A DNA stretch of 34,870 nucleotides from positions 1-34,870 of the forward strand of contig JANQEK010000045.1 of the NCBI GenBank assembly GCA_028278405.1, given 5' to 3'. This document shows, in pieces, positions 24,337-32,620 of the stretch. The number at the start of each line of letters is the position of its first letter. Within the stretch, counting starts at the first letter, position 1. The stretch is from Nitrospinaceae bacterium. Lineage in GTDB: Bacteria > Nitrospinota > Nitrospinia > Nitrospinales > Nitrospinaceae. The notes below the pieces were generated by a model. It did not search any database. It was not told the DNA's origin and saw nothing but the letters and a program-made list of their open reading frames with translations. A program made the translations under genes and the position numbers.

Positions 24337-25047
24337 ATGTCAGAAGTTAAACGTTACAATGTACGTATGGCCGGGCTGGGCGGTCAGGGCGTTGTGACCG
24401 CATCTCATATCCTGAGTAATGCGGTTGTTCTTTCCAATGGACACAGTTCGCTGGTTCCTTTTTTTGGTTCGGAAAAACGTAATGCCCCCGTCGAAAGTTA
24501 TGTGCGAATCTCCAAAGATGAAATCTACGAAATCGGAGAAATCGTATACCCTAATGTGTTGATGATTTTTAGCGCTCAGGTTATTACGCTTGGCAAATCC
24601 TACACCATGCCGTTTTACACTGGGTTGAAAGATGAGGGGATTGTCCTCATCAACAGCAATCAGCCGATCAACTTTGTTCCTGATGAAGCCCGAGAACTGG
24701 AAGAAAAGGGAGCACGGATTTATTACCTCCCGGCTACGGAGATGGCGAACGAAGTTGCCAAAACGGAGTTGGCCACCAACATGTGTATGTGCGGTGCCAT
24801 CTCAGCAATTTTTGGGATGCCTGATCTGGAAGCTCTGGAGGGCTCGGTCAGAGACCGGTTCATCGGTAAAGGAATCGTGGTCTCCGGCGGAACTGCTGCT
24901 CTCGACAGCGTCATTGAAAAGAAATTCGCTAAAAAGCAAAAACTGCTTGAGGCGAATATGGACGCGATTAAGGCGGCTTACCAATACGCTATCGACAATA
25001 AATGGGGCGTCCATGCAGATGCCAAAGAAAAAACAGTTGCGGTTTAA
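24337..25047 (+). CDS. porG: 2-Oxoacid:ferredoxin oxidoreductase, gamma subunit
   Basis: The gamma subunit is thought to bind CoA. The 236-residue product has the family N-terminus MAGLGGQGVVTASHIL (residues about 11-26), the conserved PFFGSEKRNAPVESYVRIS stretch, and the TNMCMCGAI segment near residue 147. Length is usual for four- and five-subunit enzymes of this class. A strong ribosome site, GAGGAGGT, precedes the ATG and the gene lies 18 bases after beta. A Lys/Glu-rich tail ends the protein. It is followed after 21 bases by the small ferredoxin-like subunit. Confidence 0.9.
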   Translation: MSEVKRYNVRMAGLGGQGVVTASHILSNAVVLSNGHSSLVPFFGSEKRNAPVESYVRISKDEIYEIGEIVYPNVLMIFSAQVITLGKSYTMPFYTGLKDEGIVLINSNQPINFVPDEARELEEKGARIYYLPATEMANEVAKTELATNMCMCGAISAIFGMPDLEALEGSVRDRFIGKGIVVSGGTAALDSVIEKKFAKKQKLLEANMDAIKAAYQYAIDNKWGVHADAKEKTVAV

Positions 25048-25068
25048 CAAGCACATACTGGAGAAATC

Positions 25069-25332
25069 ATGTACTACGTTGCTGATGTAAATAAGGATAT
25101 TTGCTCTAAAACCAATTGCCACCTCTGTACGACCTACTGTCCGGAAGCTAACTGTATTAACTACAGTGAAAAGGACAAGTCGGCCTATGTCTCGGTGGAC
25201 CGGTGCAAATCCTGCGAAATCTGTGTGTATATTTGTAATGAAGTTGCAAAAAATAACGCCATTGAAATGAAATGGATCAACAACCTGGAGGACAGGTTTG
25301 TGATCAAACGCATTGGTGTTGTTCTGAGATAA
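25069..25332 (+). CDS. porD: Ferredoxin-like delta subunit of the oxidoreductase
   Basis: The 87-residue protein is a two-cluster ferredoxin in outline: C12, C17, C20 and C24 (CX4CX2CX3CP) plus C29, then C46, C49, C52 and C56 (CX2CX2CX3C, followed by Asn instead of the usual Pro). The second motif is canonical for a [4Fe-4S] cluster. The first has a longer gap between its first two cysteines than the usual CX2C, so its cluster may differ in potential or oxygen tolerance (inference). Position as fourth gene indicates it feeds electrons between external ferredoxin and the beta subunit. No fifth (epsilon) subunit gene is nearby. A GGAG lies close before the ATG and a strong terminator follows 19 bases after the stop. 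Confidence 0.85.
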   Translation: MYYVADVNKDICSKTNCHLCTTYCPEANCINYSEKDKSAYVSVDRCKSCEICVYICNEVAKNNAIEMKWINNLEDRFVIKRIGVVLR

Positions 25333-25351
25333 TATTCTGAATCGATCATCC

Positions 25352-25387
25352 AAGGTATTTGGGCATCGCCCAAATACCTTTTTTTTT
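25352..25387 (+). terminator. Strong terminator of the oxidoreductase operon
   Basis: AAGGTATTTGGGC (25352-25364), loop ATC, and GCCCAAATACCTT (25368-25380) form a perfect 13-base stem that ends in a nine-base T-run. This closes the operon before ndk. Confidence 0.93.
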
Positions 25388-25430
25388 ATCCTGAATAACC
25401 ATTCATTTTACGAGGAGTTTCATTCAAATT

Positions 25431-25847
25431 ATGGAAAAAACGCTGGCGATTGTTAAACCCGATGCGGTCGAGCGCAATCTCATTGGAAAAATTCTGGAGC
25501 GGATCGAATCCAACGGTTTCCGCATTGTGGCTATGAAGCGGACGCAGTTGAGCTTGCCCGTAGCTGAAGGATTCTACTATGTTCACAAAGAGCGGCCCTT
25601 CTTCAAAGACCTGACGAACTATATGTGTACGGGTCCGGTAGTGCTTCTGGTTCTCGCTCGAGACAACGCCATTCCGGAGTGGCGGAAACTCATGGGAGCA
25701 ACCAACCCCAAAGACGCCGACGCAGGAACCCTTCGCAAGGACTTCGCCATCGATATTGAAAAAAACTCCGTCCACGGCTCCGACTCGGCAGAAAACGCAG
25801 CGTATGAAATTTCTTACTTCTTCAGCCAGACGGAGATTCAGGATTAA
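25431..25847 (+). CDS. ndk: Nucleoside diphosphate kinase
   Basis: The enzyme moves the gamma-phosphate between nucleoside tri- and diphosphates in the cytoplasm and keeps NTP and dNTP pools balanced. The 138-residue product starts [21 protein letters not shown], has the ERPFF segment and [14 protein letters not shown], and near its end [12 protein letters not shown], whose histidine is the phosphorylated catalytic residue. Length is typical of bacterial NDKs. It begins just after the oxidoreductase terminator, so it has its own promoter. An AGGAG lies thirteen bases before the ATG, a little far. An exported-protein gene follows at 24 bases. Confidence 0.97.
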   Translation: MEKTLAIVKPDAVERNLIGKILERIESNGFRIVAMKRTQLSLPVAEGFYYVHKERPFFKDLTNYMCTGPVVLLVLARDNAIPEWRKLMGATNPKDADAGTLRKDFAIDIEKNSVHGSDSAENAAYEISYFFSQTEIQD

Positions 25848-25871
25848 TCAGGTATCACTGGGAGAGAAATC

Positions 25872-26399
25872 ATGAGACCGAACTTCAGGAAAACCATCGC
25901 ACCTGCTTTGTTCGCATGGATAGCAATTCTCGCCCTGCCCTTCACTGCTGATGCGGGGCCCAAGTATTTTTATCAGCTATACAACAATTCCGAAAACTTT
26001 GGCTTGGTGATCTTTCCCAAAGAAAGGATCTTTCCGGAATTGGAACATGCCGTCCAATCACTCGGTTTCAAGAAACTCGGATCCGGAGAGGCAGTCATGC
26101 GCTCGGGCAGCAAGAAGGAAAACTTTACCTATATGATGCCGGAGGAAGTGCAGAAAAAGCACCGGCTGGAGAAATTTATTATCCTTCAGGTCCTGGCCGA
26201 CGGCGTGGGAATTATGGTGGGCATCTACGAGCAGGAATTCGGGCTCACACTCCCAACAAAAGTCTTTATTGTTCAAGAGTTAAAGGATAATATTTCGAAA
26301 ACCCTTGATATTTTCCGCAAACAGTTGCGGCAGGAAAAACAGGAAATCGAGTGGATTCCGGGTGCTATAATAAATAGAGAACAGATTGGGTATCATTGA
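25872..26399 (+). CDS. Exported protein of unknown function
   Basis: The 175-residue product has a clear signal peptide (basic start, hydrophobic core about 11-24, cleavage after TADA near residue 28) and so is probably periplasmic or surface located. The mature part is mixed alpha/beta with no recognised motif, membrane anchor or lipobox. Its GVGIMVGIYEQEFGL stretch is hydrophobic and could pack as a core beta-strand. The GGGAGAG ribosome site is close to the ATG. It lies between ndk and an FmdB-like zinc ribbon on the same strand with short gaps, so these are likely in one transcript. I cannot suggest a function. Confidence 0.75.
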   Translation: MRPNFRKTIAPALFAWIAILALPFTADAGPKYFYQLYNNSENFGLVIFPKERIFPELEHAVQSLGFKKLGSGEAVMRSGSKKENFTYMMPEEVQKKHRLEKFIILQVLADGVGIMVGIYEQEFGLTLPTKVFIVQELKDNISKTLDIFRKQLRQEKQEIEWIPGAIINREQIGYH

Positions 26400-26417
26400 T
26401 TTTTGGAGGACCTTTGG

Positions 26418-26609
26418 ATGCCGATTTACGAGTATCAATGCGACAAATGCAAACAACAAACAGAGGCTCTGCAGAAGGCAGACGATCCCCCTCTCGAGAC
26501 CTGCGAAAAATGCGGGGGCAAACTTCAAAAGACGATTCCCAATTCCACCTTCCATCTTTATGGAGATGGGTTTTACTCCACCGATAACAAACGCAAATAC
26601 CTGAAGTAG
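26418..26609 (+). CDS. FmdB family zinc-ribbon protein
   Basis: The 63-residue product starts MPIYEYQCDKC, the signature of FmdB-type putative regulatory zinc ribbons, with cysteines C8, C11, C29 and C32 binding one zinc. A frame opens from a TTG at 26403, but GGAGG at that point is the ribosome site for the ATG at 26418. FmdB-like proteins were first linked to formamidase/formate-gene regulation but their role in most bacteria is unknown. The pterin synthase gene starts one base after the stop, indicating tight co-expression. Confidence 0.85.
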   Translation: MPIYEYQCDKCKQQTEALQKADDPPLETCEKCGGKLQKTIPNSTFHLYGDGFYSTDNKRKYLK

Positions 26610-26610
26610 A

Positions 26611-27036
26611 ATGATATATATCACACGAAAATTGGAGTTCTGCGCCAGCCATCGTCTGTTTAATCCCGAATACTCCGATGAAAAAAACGCACGGGTCTTC
26701 GGCTTGTGCAACAACCCCAACGGACACGGCCACAATTATGTGATGGAAGTTACCGTCCGGGGCGAAGTGCATCCCGAAACCGGCATGGTGCTGGATCTCA
26801 AAGCACTCAAGCAGCTGGTCAACGAAGAGATTATTCTCAAAGTTGACCATAAGAATTTGAATGTGGACGTGCCGTTTCTCAAGGACGTGATTCCTACGGC
26901 AGAAAACCTGGCCATCCGATTTTGGGAAGTCCTGGAACCCAAATTGGACAATGGGCAACTGCACGAAATCAAATTGTACGAATCCGAACGCAATTTCGTC
27001 ATTTACAGAGGAAAATCCCGTGAAAGAGTTGATTGA
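26611..27036 (+). CDS. 6-Pyruvoyl-tetrahydropterin synthase family protein
   Basis: The family converts dihydroneopterin triphosphate to 6-pyruvoyl-tetrahydropterin or, in QueD, to 6-carboxy-tetrahydropterin on the queuosine path. The 141-residue product has zinc ligands H14, H39 and H41, catalytic Cys33 in [11 protein letters not shown], and the pterin-anchoring glutamate in [11 protein letters not shown]. The [11 protein letters not shown] form is that of true PTPS (eukaryotic and PTPS-II type), rather than the shorter QueD loop, which hints at tetrahydrobiopterin-like products. folE, the enzyme making its substrate, overlaps its end on the same strand, so the two steps are coupled. No sepiapterin reductase gene is in view. 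Confidence 0.88.
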   Translation: MIYITRKLEFCASHRLFNPEYSDEKNARVFGLCNNPNGHGHNYVMEVTVRGEVHPETGMVLDLKALKQLVNEEIILKVDHKNLNVDVPFLKDVIPTAENLAIRFWEVLEPKLDNGQLHEIKLYESERNFVIYRGKSRERVD

Positions 27037-27574
27037 AAAACTATTGATCGAACTGGGCGAAGACCCTTCCCGCGAGGGCCTGCAGAATACGCCGGAGCGG
27101 GTCGCCAACTCCATGAAATTCCTGACCGGCGGATATTGGGTCAATATCGACGAGTTAGTGAACGATGCGCTGTTTGAAGACCCGAACACCGATGAAATGG
27201 TGATTATCAAAGATATCGATGTCTTCAGCCTGTGCGAGCACCACATGCTGCCGTTTTTCGGGAAATGCCACGTGGCATATATCCCGGACGGCAAAATTGT
27301 AGGCCTCAGCAAGATACCGCGGATCGTCGACGCTTTTGGCCGACGCCTGCAGGTGCAGGAGCGCCTGACCACACAGATCGCCGACTGCCTGGGCAACATC
27401 CTGAAACCAAAGGGCGTCGCCGTGGTGGTCGATGCGCTCCATCTGTGTATGTCTATGCGCGGCGTAGAGAAACAAAACTCCTACACCACCACCAGTTCGA
27501 TGCTGGGCGCGTTCAAATCGAATCCGAGTACACGGAGTGAATTCCTGAGTTTGCTTGCAGGGCGTAACCGGTAG
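27020..27574 (+). CDS. folE: GTP cyclohydrolase I, type FolE1
   Basis: This enzyme converts GTP to 7,8-dihydroneopterin triphosphate, the first step of folate and pterin synthesis. The 184-residue product has zinc ligands in [15 protein letters not shown] and the CMSMRG motif, with the [11 protein letters not shown] entry and QERLTTQIA segment typical of the family. A longer frame from 26951 exists, but the GTG at 27020 has GAGGAAAA before it and gives a normal-length protein starting VKELIEKLL. It overlaps the pterin synthase gene by 17 bases, which indicates translational coupling and shared pathway. Confidence 0.95.
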   Translation: MKELIEKLLIELGEDPSREGLQNTPERVANSMKFLTGGYWVNIDELVNDALFEDPNTDEMVIIKDIDVFSLCEHHMLPFFGKCHVAYIPDGKIVGLSKIPRIVDAFGRRLQVQERLTTQIADCLGNILKPKGVAVVVDALHLCMSMRGVEKQNSYTTTSSMLGAFKSNPSTRSEFLSLLAGRNR

Positions 27575-27639
27575 CGATCGGAAATCCAACGTGCTATCGT
27601 AACCCCTTTTAAAATAAGGAATATTTAAATTGCCTGAGT

Positions 27640-27669
27640 TTGACATTCCCAAAAACCGGGAGCTATAAT
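27640..27669 (+). promoter_or_regulatory. Near-consensus promoter of phoH-ybeY-HIT-mutS
   Basis: TTGACA (27640-27645) and TATAAT (27664-27669) are both perfect, with an 18-base spacer. Transcription would start near 27677. The TTG at 27640 that opens the phoH frame is part of this -35 box, so it cannot be the translation start. Confidence 0.8.
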
Positions 27670-27702
27670 GAGGCATCAACCATTGCAAGGGAATCCAATC
27701 GA

Positions 27703-28689
27703 TTGAACGACGCTACCTCCAAAGACTTACTCCTCGAAACCAGTGACCACATTCCGGATATTTTCGGAACCCAGGATCTCAACCTCAAGCAAATCGAAAA
27801 GAAGTTCAACGTCCGCGTCACCACCCGTGAAAACCACATCAAAATAAACGGCGCGCCGAAGGACGTCGAAGCGGTGGAACACCTACTCCTGCAGTTGCAG
27901 GAAATGATGGCCCAGGGCAACCGATTACAGAACGGCGACATCAAATTCGCTATCCGGCTGGCTGCGGAAGACCCGAATGTGAATTTGATTTCCCTGTTCA
28001 GCGAGCGAGTTACCGTATCCCCGAAAAAAGGATTCATCACCCCAAAAGGAACCAACCAGCGTGAAATGATCCGGTCGATCCGGAACAACGATGTGGTCCT
28101 GGCAATCGGCCCCGCAGGAACGGGGAAAACCTACCTTGCCGTAGCCATGGCGGTGGAAGGGTTTCTCAAGCACCAGTACAAGCGCATCATTCTCACTCGT
28201 CCAGCAGTAGAGGCTGGAGAAAAACTGGGCTACCTGCCGGGGGACATTGCCGAGAAAATCCATCCGTACCTTATGCCTTTGTACGATGCGTTGTACGACA
28301 TGATCGAATACAACCAGGTCCAGCAGATGATCCAGGAAGGTTATATCGAAATTGCGCCCCTTGCCTACATGCGGGGTCGTACACTCAATGACGCGTTCGT
28401 CATTCTGGATGAAGCGCAAAACTCCACCGTACCGCAAATGAAGATGTTTCTCACCCGGCTTGGGTTCCGTTCCAAGATGGTGGTCACCGGCGACATCACC
28501 CAGGTTGACCTGCCTGCAGGCACTACTTCGGGCCTCATCAACGCCAAGAACATCCTGAAGAAAATAGATGGGATCAGCATCATTCGCTTCAATGAAAAGG
28601 ATGTCGTCCGGCATGAACTGGTCAAGAAAATCGTCCACGCCTACGAGGAGGAACGAACCTCTTCGAATGGAAATTCCGATTCAAGCTGA
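27703..28689 (+). CDS. phoH: PhoH-like ATPase
   Basis: PhoH-type (YbeZ/PhoL) ATPases are linked with ribosome and RNA quality control and normally partner YbeY. The 328-residue product has a KH-like N-terminal part (residues about 15-75), Walker A GPAGTGKT at 136-143 and Walker B FVILDEAQN near residue 230. The frame is open from 27640, but the promoter covers that start; a TTG at 27703 with AAGGGA about eleven bases before it is the best remaining start, giving a short leader and a family-like N-terminus. The rare TTG start may lower translation. ybeY follows after 23 bases and HIT and mutS genes after that. Confidence 0.92.
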   Translation: MNDATSKDLLLETSDHIPDIFGTQDLNLKQIEKKFNVRVTTRENHIKINGAPKDVEAVEHLLLQLQEMMAQGNRLQNGDIKFAIRLAAEDPNVNLISLFSERVTVSPKKGFITPKGTNQREMIRSIRNNDVVLAIGPAGTGKTYLAVAMAVEGFLKHQYKRIILTRPAVEAGEKLGYLPGDIAEKIHPYLMPLYDALYDMIEYNQVQQMIQEGYIEIAPLAYMRGRTLNDAFVILDEAQNSTVPQMKMFLTRLGFRSKMVVTGDITQVDLPAGTTSGLINAKNILKKIDGISIIRFNEKDVVRHELVKKIVHAYEEERTSSNGNSDSS

Positions 28690-28712
28690 CCTCCCGGTCC
28701 AGCCGCCTTGAA

Positions 28713-29180
28713 ATGGAAATCTTGCTCCAAAATAACCAGGACCAACATCCCGTCAACCCCGAACAATTCCAGTCCCAAATCAGACAAGTACTTGAAAGAT
28801 TGGGAGAAACTCATTGCGAACTCAGTCTGTTGCTGACCGACGATACGGAAATACAAGCGTTGAACAAGACTTACCGCCACCTCGACAAGGCTACGGATGT
28901 GCTATCCTTCCCCCAAGACGAAGACGCGGTCAACGAATCGGGGGACACCCTGTTGGGGGACGTGGTGATTTCAGTCGAAACGGCCGCCCGTCAGGCGAAG
29001 GAGCACCATCTCAACTTCAATGAAGAGTTGATCCTGCTGGCCATTCACGGCATACTTCACCTACTGGGCTACGACCACGAACGGTCCCCGCAAGACGCCC
29101 GCATCATGCAAGACAAAACCCAGGCCGTATTCGAAACCCTGTTTCCCGGGCGACGCCCTTCGGGAACCAGCAATTTTTAA
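28713..29180 (+). CDS. ybeY: Endoribonuclease / rRNA maturation factor YbeY
   Basis: YbeY is a zinc-dependent single-strand endoribonuclease needed for 16S rRNA 3'-end maturation and late 70S quality control. The 155-residue product has the full metal motif HGILHLLGYDH near residues 115-125 (HxxxH plus a third His), preceded by TDVLSFPQDE and LLGDVVIS. Length is normal. It follows phoH by 23 bases, the usual PhoH-YbeY pair. The ribosome site is weak, so coupling to phoH translation is likely. Confidence 0.95.
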   Translation: MEILLQNNQDQHPVNPEQFQSQIRQVLERLGETHCELSLLLTDDTEIQALNKTYRHLDKATDVLSFPQDEDAVNESGDTLLGDVVISVETAARQAKEHHLNFNEELILLAIHGILHLLGYDHERSPQDARIMQDKTQAVFETLFPGRRPSGTSNF

Positions 29181-29210
29181 CCGAACCGCAATCCGCCGGA
29201 GACCCGATTT

Positions 29211-29699
29211 ATGGACAGCCTCTGGGCCCCCTGGAGAATGGAGTATATTGTGTCGGACAAAACCGGGGAGTGCATCTTCTGTACCGCCCCACCGGCCAAC
29301 GACGATGTGGCCAGGAAAATCCTTTACCGGGGCGAGCACACGTTTGTCATGATCAACATCTATCCATACTCCAACGGGCATCTCCTGGTCTCTCCGTACC
29401 GTCATCTGGATTGCCTGACCAAAATGAATGAAGCCGAAATGCTGGAGAGCGGCAAGCTGATCCAGAAAGCCACAGACATCCTGCGCCAGGCCTATACTCC
29501 GGATGGTTTCAACGTGGGCTACAACATCGGCCGTAGCGGGGGAGCGGGGTTTGAAGACCACATCCACGCCCACATCGTGCCGCGTTGGGCCGCCGACACC
29601 AATTTCATGCCAGTGCTGGCCGACACCAAGGTGCACCCGGAGCACATCGAAGCCACTTACAATCGACTGCAACCGCTGTTTCAAAAACTGAAACTCTGA
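29211..29699 (+). CDS. HIT family nucleotide hydrolase or Ap4A phosphorylase
   Basis: The 162-residue product carries the histidine triad HIHAHIVPRW near residues 119-128, with the middle histidine as nucleophile. The N-terminal WAPWRMEYI and CIFC (zinc-binding) segment match the longer bacterial HIT proteins related to Ap4A phosphorylase (Rv2613c type), which cleave dinucleoside polyphosphates. Substrate is not certain. It lies between ybeY (30-base gap) and mutS (one-base gap) on the same strand, in the operon led by phoH. Confidence 0.9.
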   Translation: MDSLWAPWRMEYIVSDKTGECIFCTAPPANDDVARKILYRGEHTFVMINIYPYSNGHLLVSPYRHLDCLTKMNEAEMLESGKLIQKATDILRQAYTPDGFNVGYNIGRSGGAGFEDHIHAHIVPRWAADTNFMPVLADTKVHPEHIEATYNRLQPLFQKLKL

Positions 29700-29700
29700 C

Positions 29701-32352
29701 ATGACCGAGTCCGTCAAAAAGAAAAAACCGGTACCCGACGAAACGCCGATGATGCAACAGTACCAGAGCATCAAGCGGGACTACCCGGACGCCATCTTGT
29801 TCTTCCGGATGGGTGACTTCTACGAAATGTTCAACGAGGACGCTAAAACCGCTTCTAAGATTCTCGAGATCGCCCTTACTTCCCGTAACAAAAATCAGGC
29901 CAACCCCGTACCGATGTGCGGCATCCCGCACCATTCCTCCAACCTTTATATCTCGAAGCTGGTCAAACAGGGCAAGAAAATCGCCATCTGTGAACAGGTG
30001 GAGGACCCGAAGCTGACCAAGGGATTGGTGAAGCGGGAAGTGGTGCGTGTCATCACGCCGGGAACGGTGCTTGAAGATCACCTGCTGGACCCGAAAAGCC
30101 CTCATTACCTGGCATCCGTTTACATCGGAAAAGATGGCACTGGACTGGCGGCAGTGGACTTGTCCACCGGTGAATTCAGGGTAACGGAAATCCAGGATTC
30201 CAAATCGCACCATTTGCTGGCCGACGAGCTGAACAAACTGGACCCGCGGGAGGTCATCGCTCCTGAATCCATCCTCAATGAAGAGGGCTCAGGCATCCAG
30301 GGATGGGGATCGTACTGTCTGAACCCCTGCGAGGACTGGACGTACAGCCACGGAGAAGCCTACCGGCATCTGACGGACCATTTCAAAACTCATTCGCTGG
30401 AAGGGTTCGGCTGCGAACATCTCAAAAATGCCATCAGCGCCGCTGGCGCTTTGATCCGGTATCTGCGCGACACCCAGAAATCCGCGCTGCAACACGTCAA
30501 TACCCTGTCCACTTTCAACCTCCACAGTTACATGTGGCTCGACCAGGCCACCGTCAACAGCCTCGAGTTAGTGAAAGCGAGCGATGGTGACCGCAATCAT
30601 TCCCTGCTGGGCCTTCTGGATGAAACCTGCACGCCGATGGGCGCCCGGCGGCTCAAGGAGTGGATTCTGAAACCGTTGGTCGACCGGACCGCCATCGAGA
30701 ACCGGTTGAACGGTGTGACCGTGTTTCACGACAACCTGATGGACCGCAACGATCTGCGCTCTCACCTGGGACACATCTACGACCTGGAACGCCTGCTGGG
30801 CCGCATTTCACTGTCCGCCTGCAGTCCGAGAGATTTGACAGCGCTCAAAAGTTCGCTGGCGGTTCTGCCGGAAATCAAACAAACCCTGCAGCGCTGTGAT
30901 TCAAAAGACCTGCAACGATTTATTGAATCCTGGGACAATCTGGAGTCGGTACACCAACAGATCGATCACATGATTGTGGATGACCCACCCTACAATCTCA
31001 AGGACGGCCATTTGATCAAACCAGGCTGCCACGAACAACTGGATCGATTGAAATCCATCTCGCGCGACGGTAACCAGTCGATTGCCGCGCTGGAAGCCCG
31101 CGAACGCGAGCGCACCGGTATTTCCCAATTGAAAGTCGGCTTCAATAAAATCTATGGGTATTACATCGAGGTGACCAAGAAAAACCTCGACCGGGTGCCA
31201 GAGGATTACATTCGCAAGCAATCGCTGGTCAACTGCGAGCGGTACATCTCGCCGGAACTGAAACAACACGAAACCGAAATCACCGGTGCGGAAGAAAAAA
31301 TACTGGCGCTCGAGCAGGAATTGTTTCAGCAGGTTCGGCAGGCCGTTGCGGCGGAGGGCAAACGCATTCAATCCATGGCATTGCTGTTGAGCGAGCTGGA
31401 CGCCATGGCATCTCTGGCAGAAGTGGCCCATCGTCACCAGTACACTCGACCCTCTTTAAAAGATGGAAACGAACTGCGCTTTGTCAACGGAAGGCACCCT
31501 TTAGTTGAGCAGATCGATCCTGCAAACCCGTTCATTCCCAATGACACCACCCTGGACTGTGACAGCAACCAGATCATGGTCATCACTGGTCCCAACATGG
31601 CCGGCAAATCCACCTACCTCAGGCAGGTGGCGTTGATCACGCTGATGGCGCAAATCGGCAGTTACGTACCTGCAGACGAAGCGGAACTGGGTCTGGTCGA
31701 CCGTATCTTTTCACGAGTCGGAGCGCAGGATCATTTACTGAAGGGACAGTCCACTTTCATGGTGGAGATGAACGAAGCCGCTAATATTCTCAACAATGCA
31801 ACCCGCCAGAGCCTGATCATTCTGGATGAAATAGGACGGGGCACCAGCACTTTCGACGGCATCAGTATCGCCTGGTCGATGGTCGAGTACCTGCACGGTC
31901 CGGATCGCATCGGCGCCAAAACCCTGTTTGCCACGCACTACCATGAGTTGACCGAACTGGAGGAAACGCTTGCGGGCGTCAACAACTTCAATGTTCAGGT
32001 CAAGGAATGGAATGATGAAATTATCTTCCTGAGAAAAATTGCGCCTGGTGGCGCCGACAAGAGTTACGGAATTCAGGTGGCCCGGCTGGCGGGTTTGCCG
32101 GAGAAGGTGTTGAAGCGGGCTCACGAAGTGTTGTTTAATTTAGAAAACAGCGAATACGATGAAGTGGGAGTACCGAAAATCGGACGTTCTGAGGAGACTC
32201 CTGCCGCCACCGGACCGCAGCAAATGGGGTTGTTCGCCACTCTGCCTTCGCCATTGGTTCAAAAGCTCAAGGAAATCCGGCCCGATGAATTGACCCCGCG
32301 TGAAGCCCTGGAAAAATGGTACGAAGTTCTTGAAATCTTGAAAGATGGCTGA
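29701..32352 (+). CDS. mutS: DNA mismatch repair protein MutS
   Basis: MutS recognises mismatches and small loops and recruits MutL. The 883-residue product has the mismatch-binding N-terminal domain with the Phe-Glu wedge motif in GDFYEMF (near residue 40), connector and core/clamp domains (about 130-560), Walker A GPNMAGKST at 630-638, Walker B IILDEIGRGTST, and the helix-turn-helix plus a C-terminal tail with LSP-like dimer/clamp region. Length is normal for bacterial MutS. The ATG lies one base after the HIT gene stop, so it is probably read from the phoH promoter. No mutL is near. Confidence 0.98.
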   Translation: MTESVKKKKPVPDETPMMQQYQSIKRDYPDAILFFRMGDFYEMFNEDAKTASKILEIALTSRNKNQANPVPMCGIPHHSSNLYISKLVKQGKKIAICEQVEDPKLTKGLVKREVVRVITPGTVLEDHLLDPKSPHYLASVYIGKDGTGLAAVDLSTGEFRVTEIQDSKSHHLLADELNKLDPREVIAPESILNEEGSGIQGWGSYCLNPCEDWTYSHGEAYRHLTDHFKTHSLEGFGCEHLKNAISAAGALIRYLRDTQKSALQHVNTLSTFNLHSYMWLDQATVNSLELVKASDGDRNHSLLGLLDETCTPMGARRLKEWILKPLVDRTAIENRLNGVTVFHDNLMDRNDLRSHLGHIYDLERLLGRISLSACSPRDLTALKSSLAVLPEIKQTLQRCDSKDLQRFIESWDNLESVHQQIDHMIVDDPPYNLKDGHLIKPGCHEQLDRLKSISRDGNQSIAALEARERERTGISQLKVGFNKIYGYYIEVTKKNLDRVPEDYIRKQSLVNCERYISPELKQHETEITGAEEKILALEQELFQQVRQAVAAEGKRIQSMALLLSELDAMASLAEVAHRHQYTRPSLKDGNELRFVNGRHPLVEQIDPANPFIPNDTTLDCDSNQIMVITGPNMAGKSTYLRQVALITLMAQIGSYVPADEAELGLVDRIFSRVGAQDHLLKGQSTFMVEMNEAANILNNATRQSLIILDEIGRGTSTFDGISIAWSMVEYLHGPDRIGAKTLFATHYHELTELEETLAGVNNFNVQVKEWNDEIIFLRKIAPGGADKSYGIQVARLAGLPEKVLKRAHEVLFNLENSEYDEVGVPKIGRSEETPAATGPQQMGLFATLPSPLVQKLKEIRPDELTPREALEKWYEVLEILKDG

Positions 32353-32378
32353 TTAGACTGCTTTTTTCTGAGGAATTT

Positions 32379-32452
32379 TCTCTTGCCGGGAAACTGGGGA
32401 TTCCTGCAAGATGCATAAAAACAATTCTCTAAAGTATCCCCCCGGCAAGGGA
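32379..32452. other. Long imperfect hairpin after mutS, possible structured RNA
   Basis: TCTCTTGCCGG (32379-32389) pairs with CCGGCAAGGGA (32442-32452) over eleven bases with one wobble; inside it, GGGGAT (32396-32401) pairs with ATCCCC (32436-32441) across a one-sided bulge, and a TGCA-AGA-TGCA mini-hairpin lies in the loop. No T-run follows, so a terminator is unlikely. It matches no riboswitch I can name. Confidence 0.5.
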
Positions 32453-32620
32453 TGCGAAAAACAGGCGCAATTTCACTCAACTTCAATAAAAATGGGTATT
32501 TACTACCAATGTAAAATAATCTATTATGTGAATGTATAGGTCGGATGACCCGCGCCGCACGAAATCCCATTGTTTTAATTTGTGTTTTGTCGACATAAAA
32601 CATATGTTGCATAGCCCCTC

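Noticed and set aside
26365-27399. Minus-strand frame of 344 codons over the pterin genes
   Set aside because: It lies opposite three well-supported genes (FmdB, PTPS, folE) and resembles no protein.
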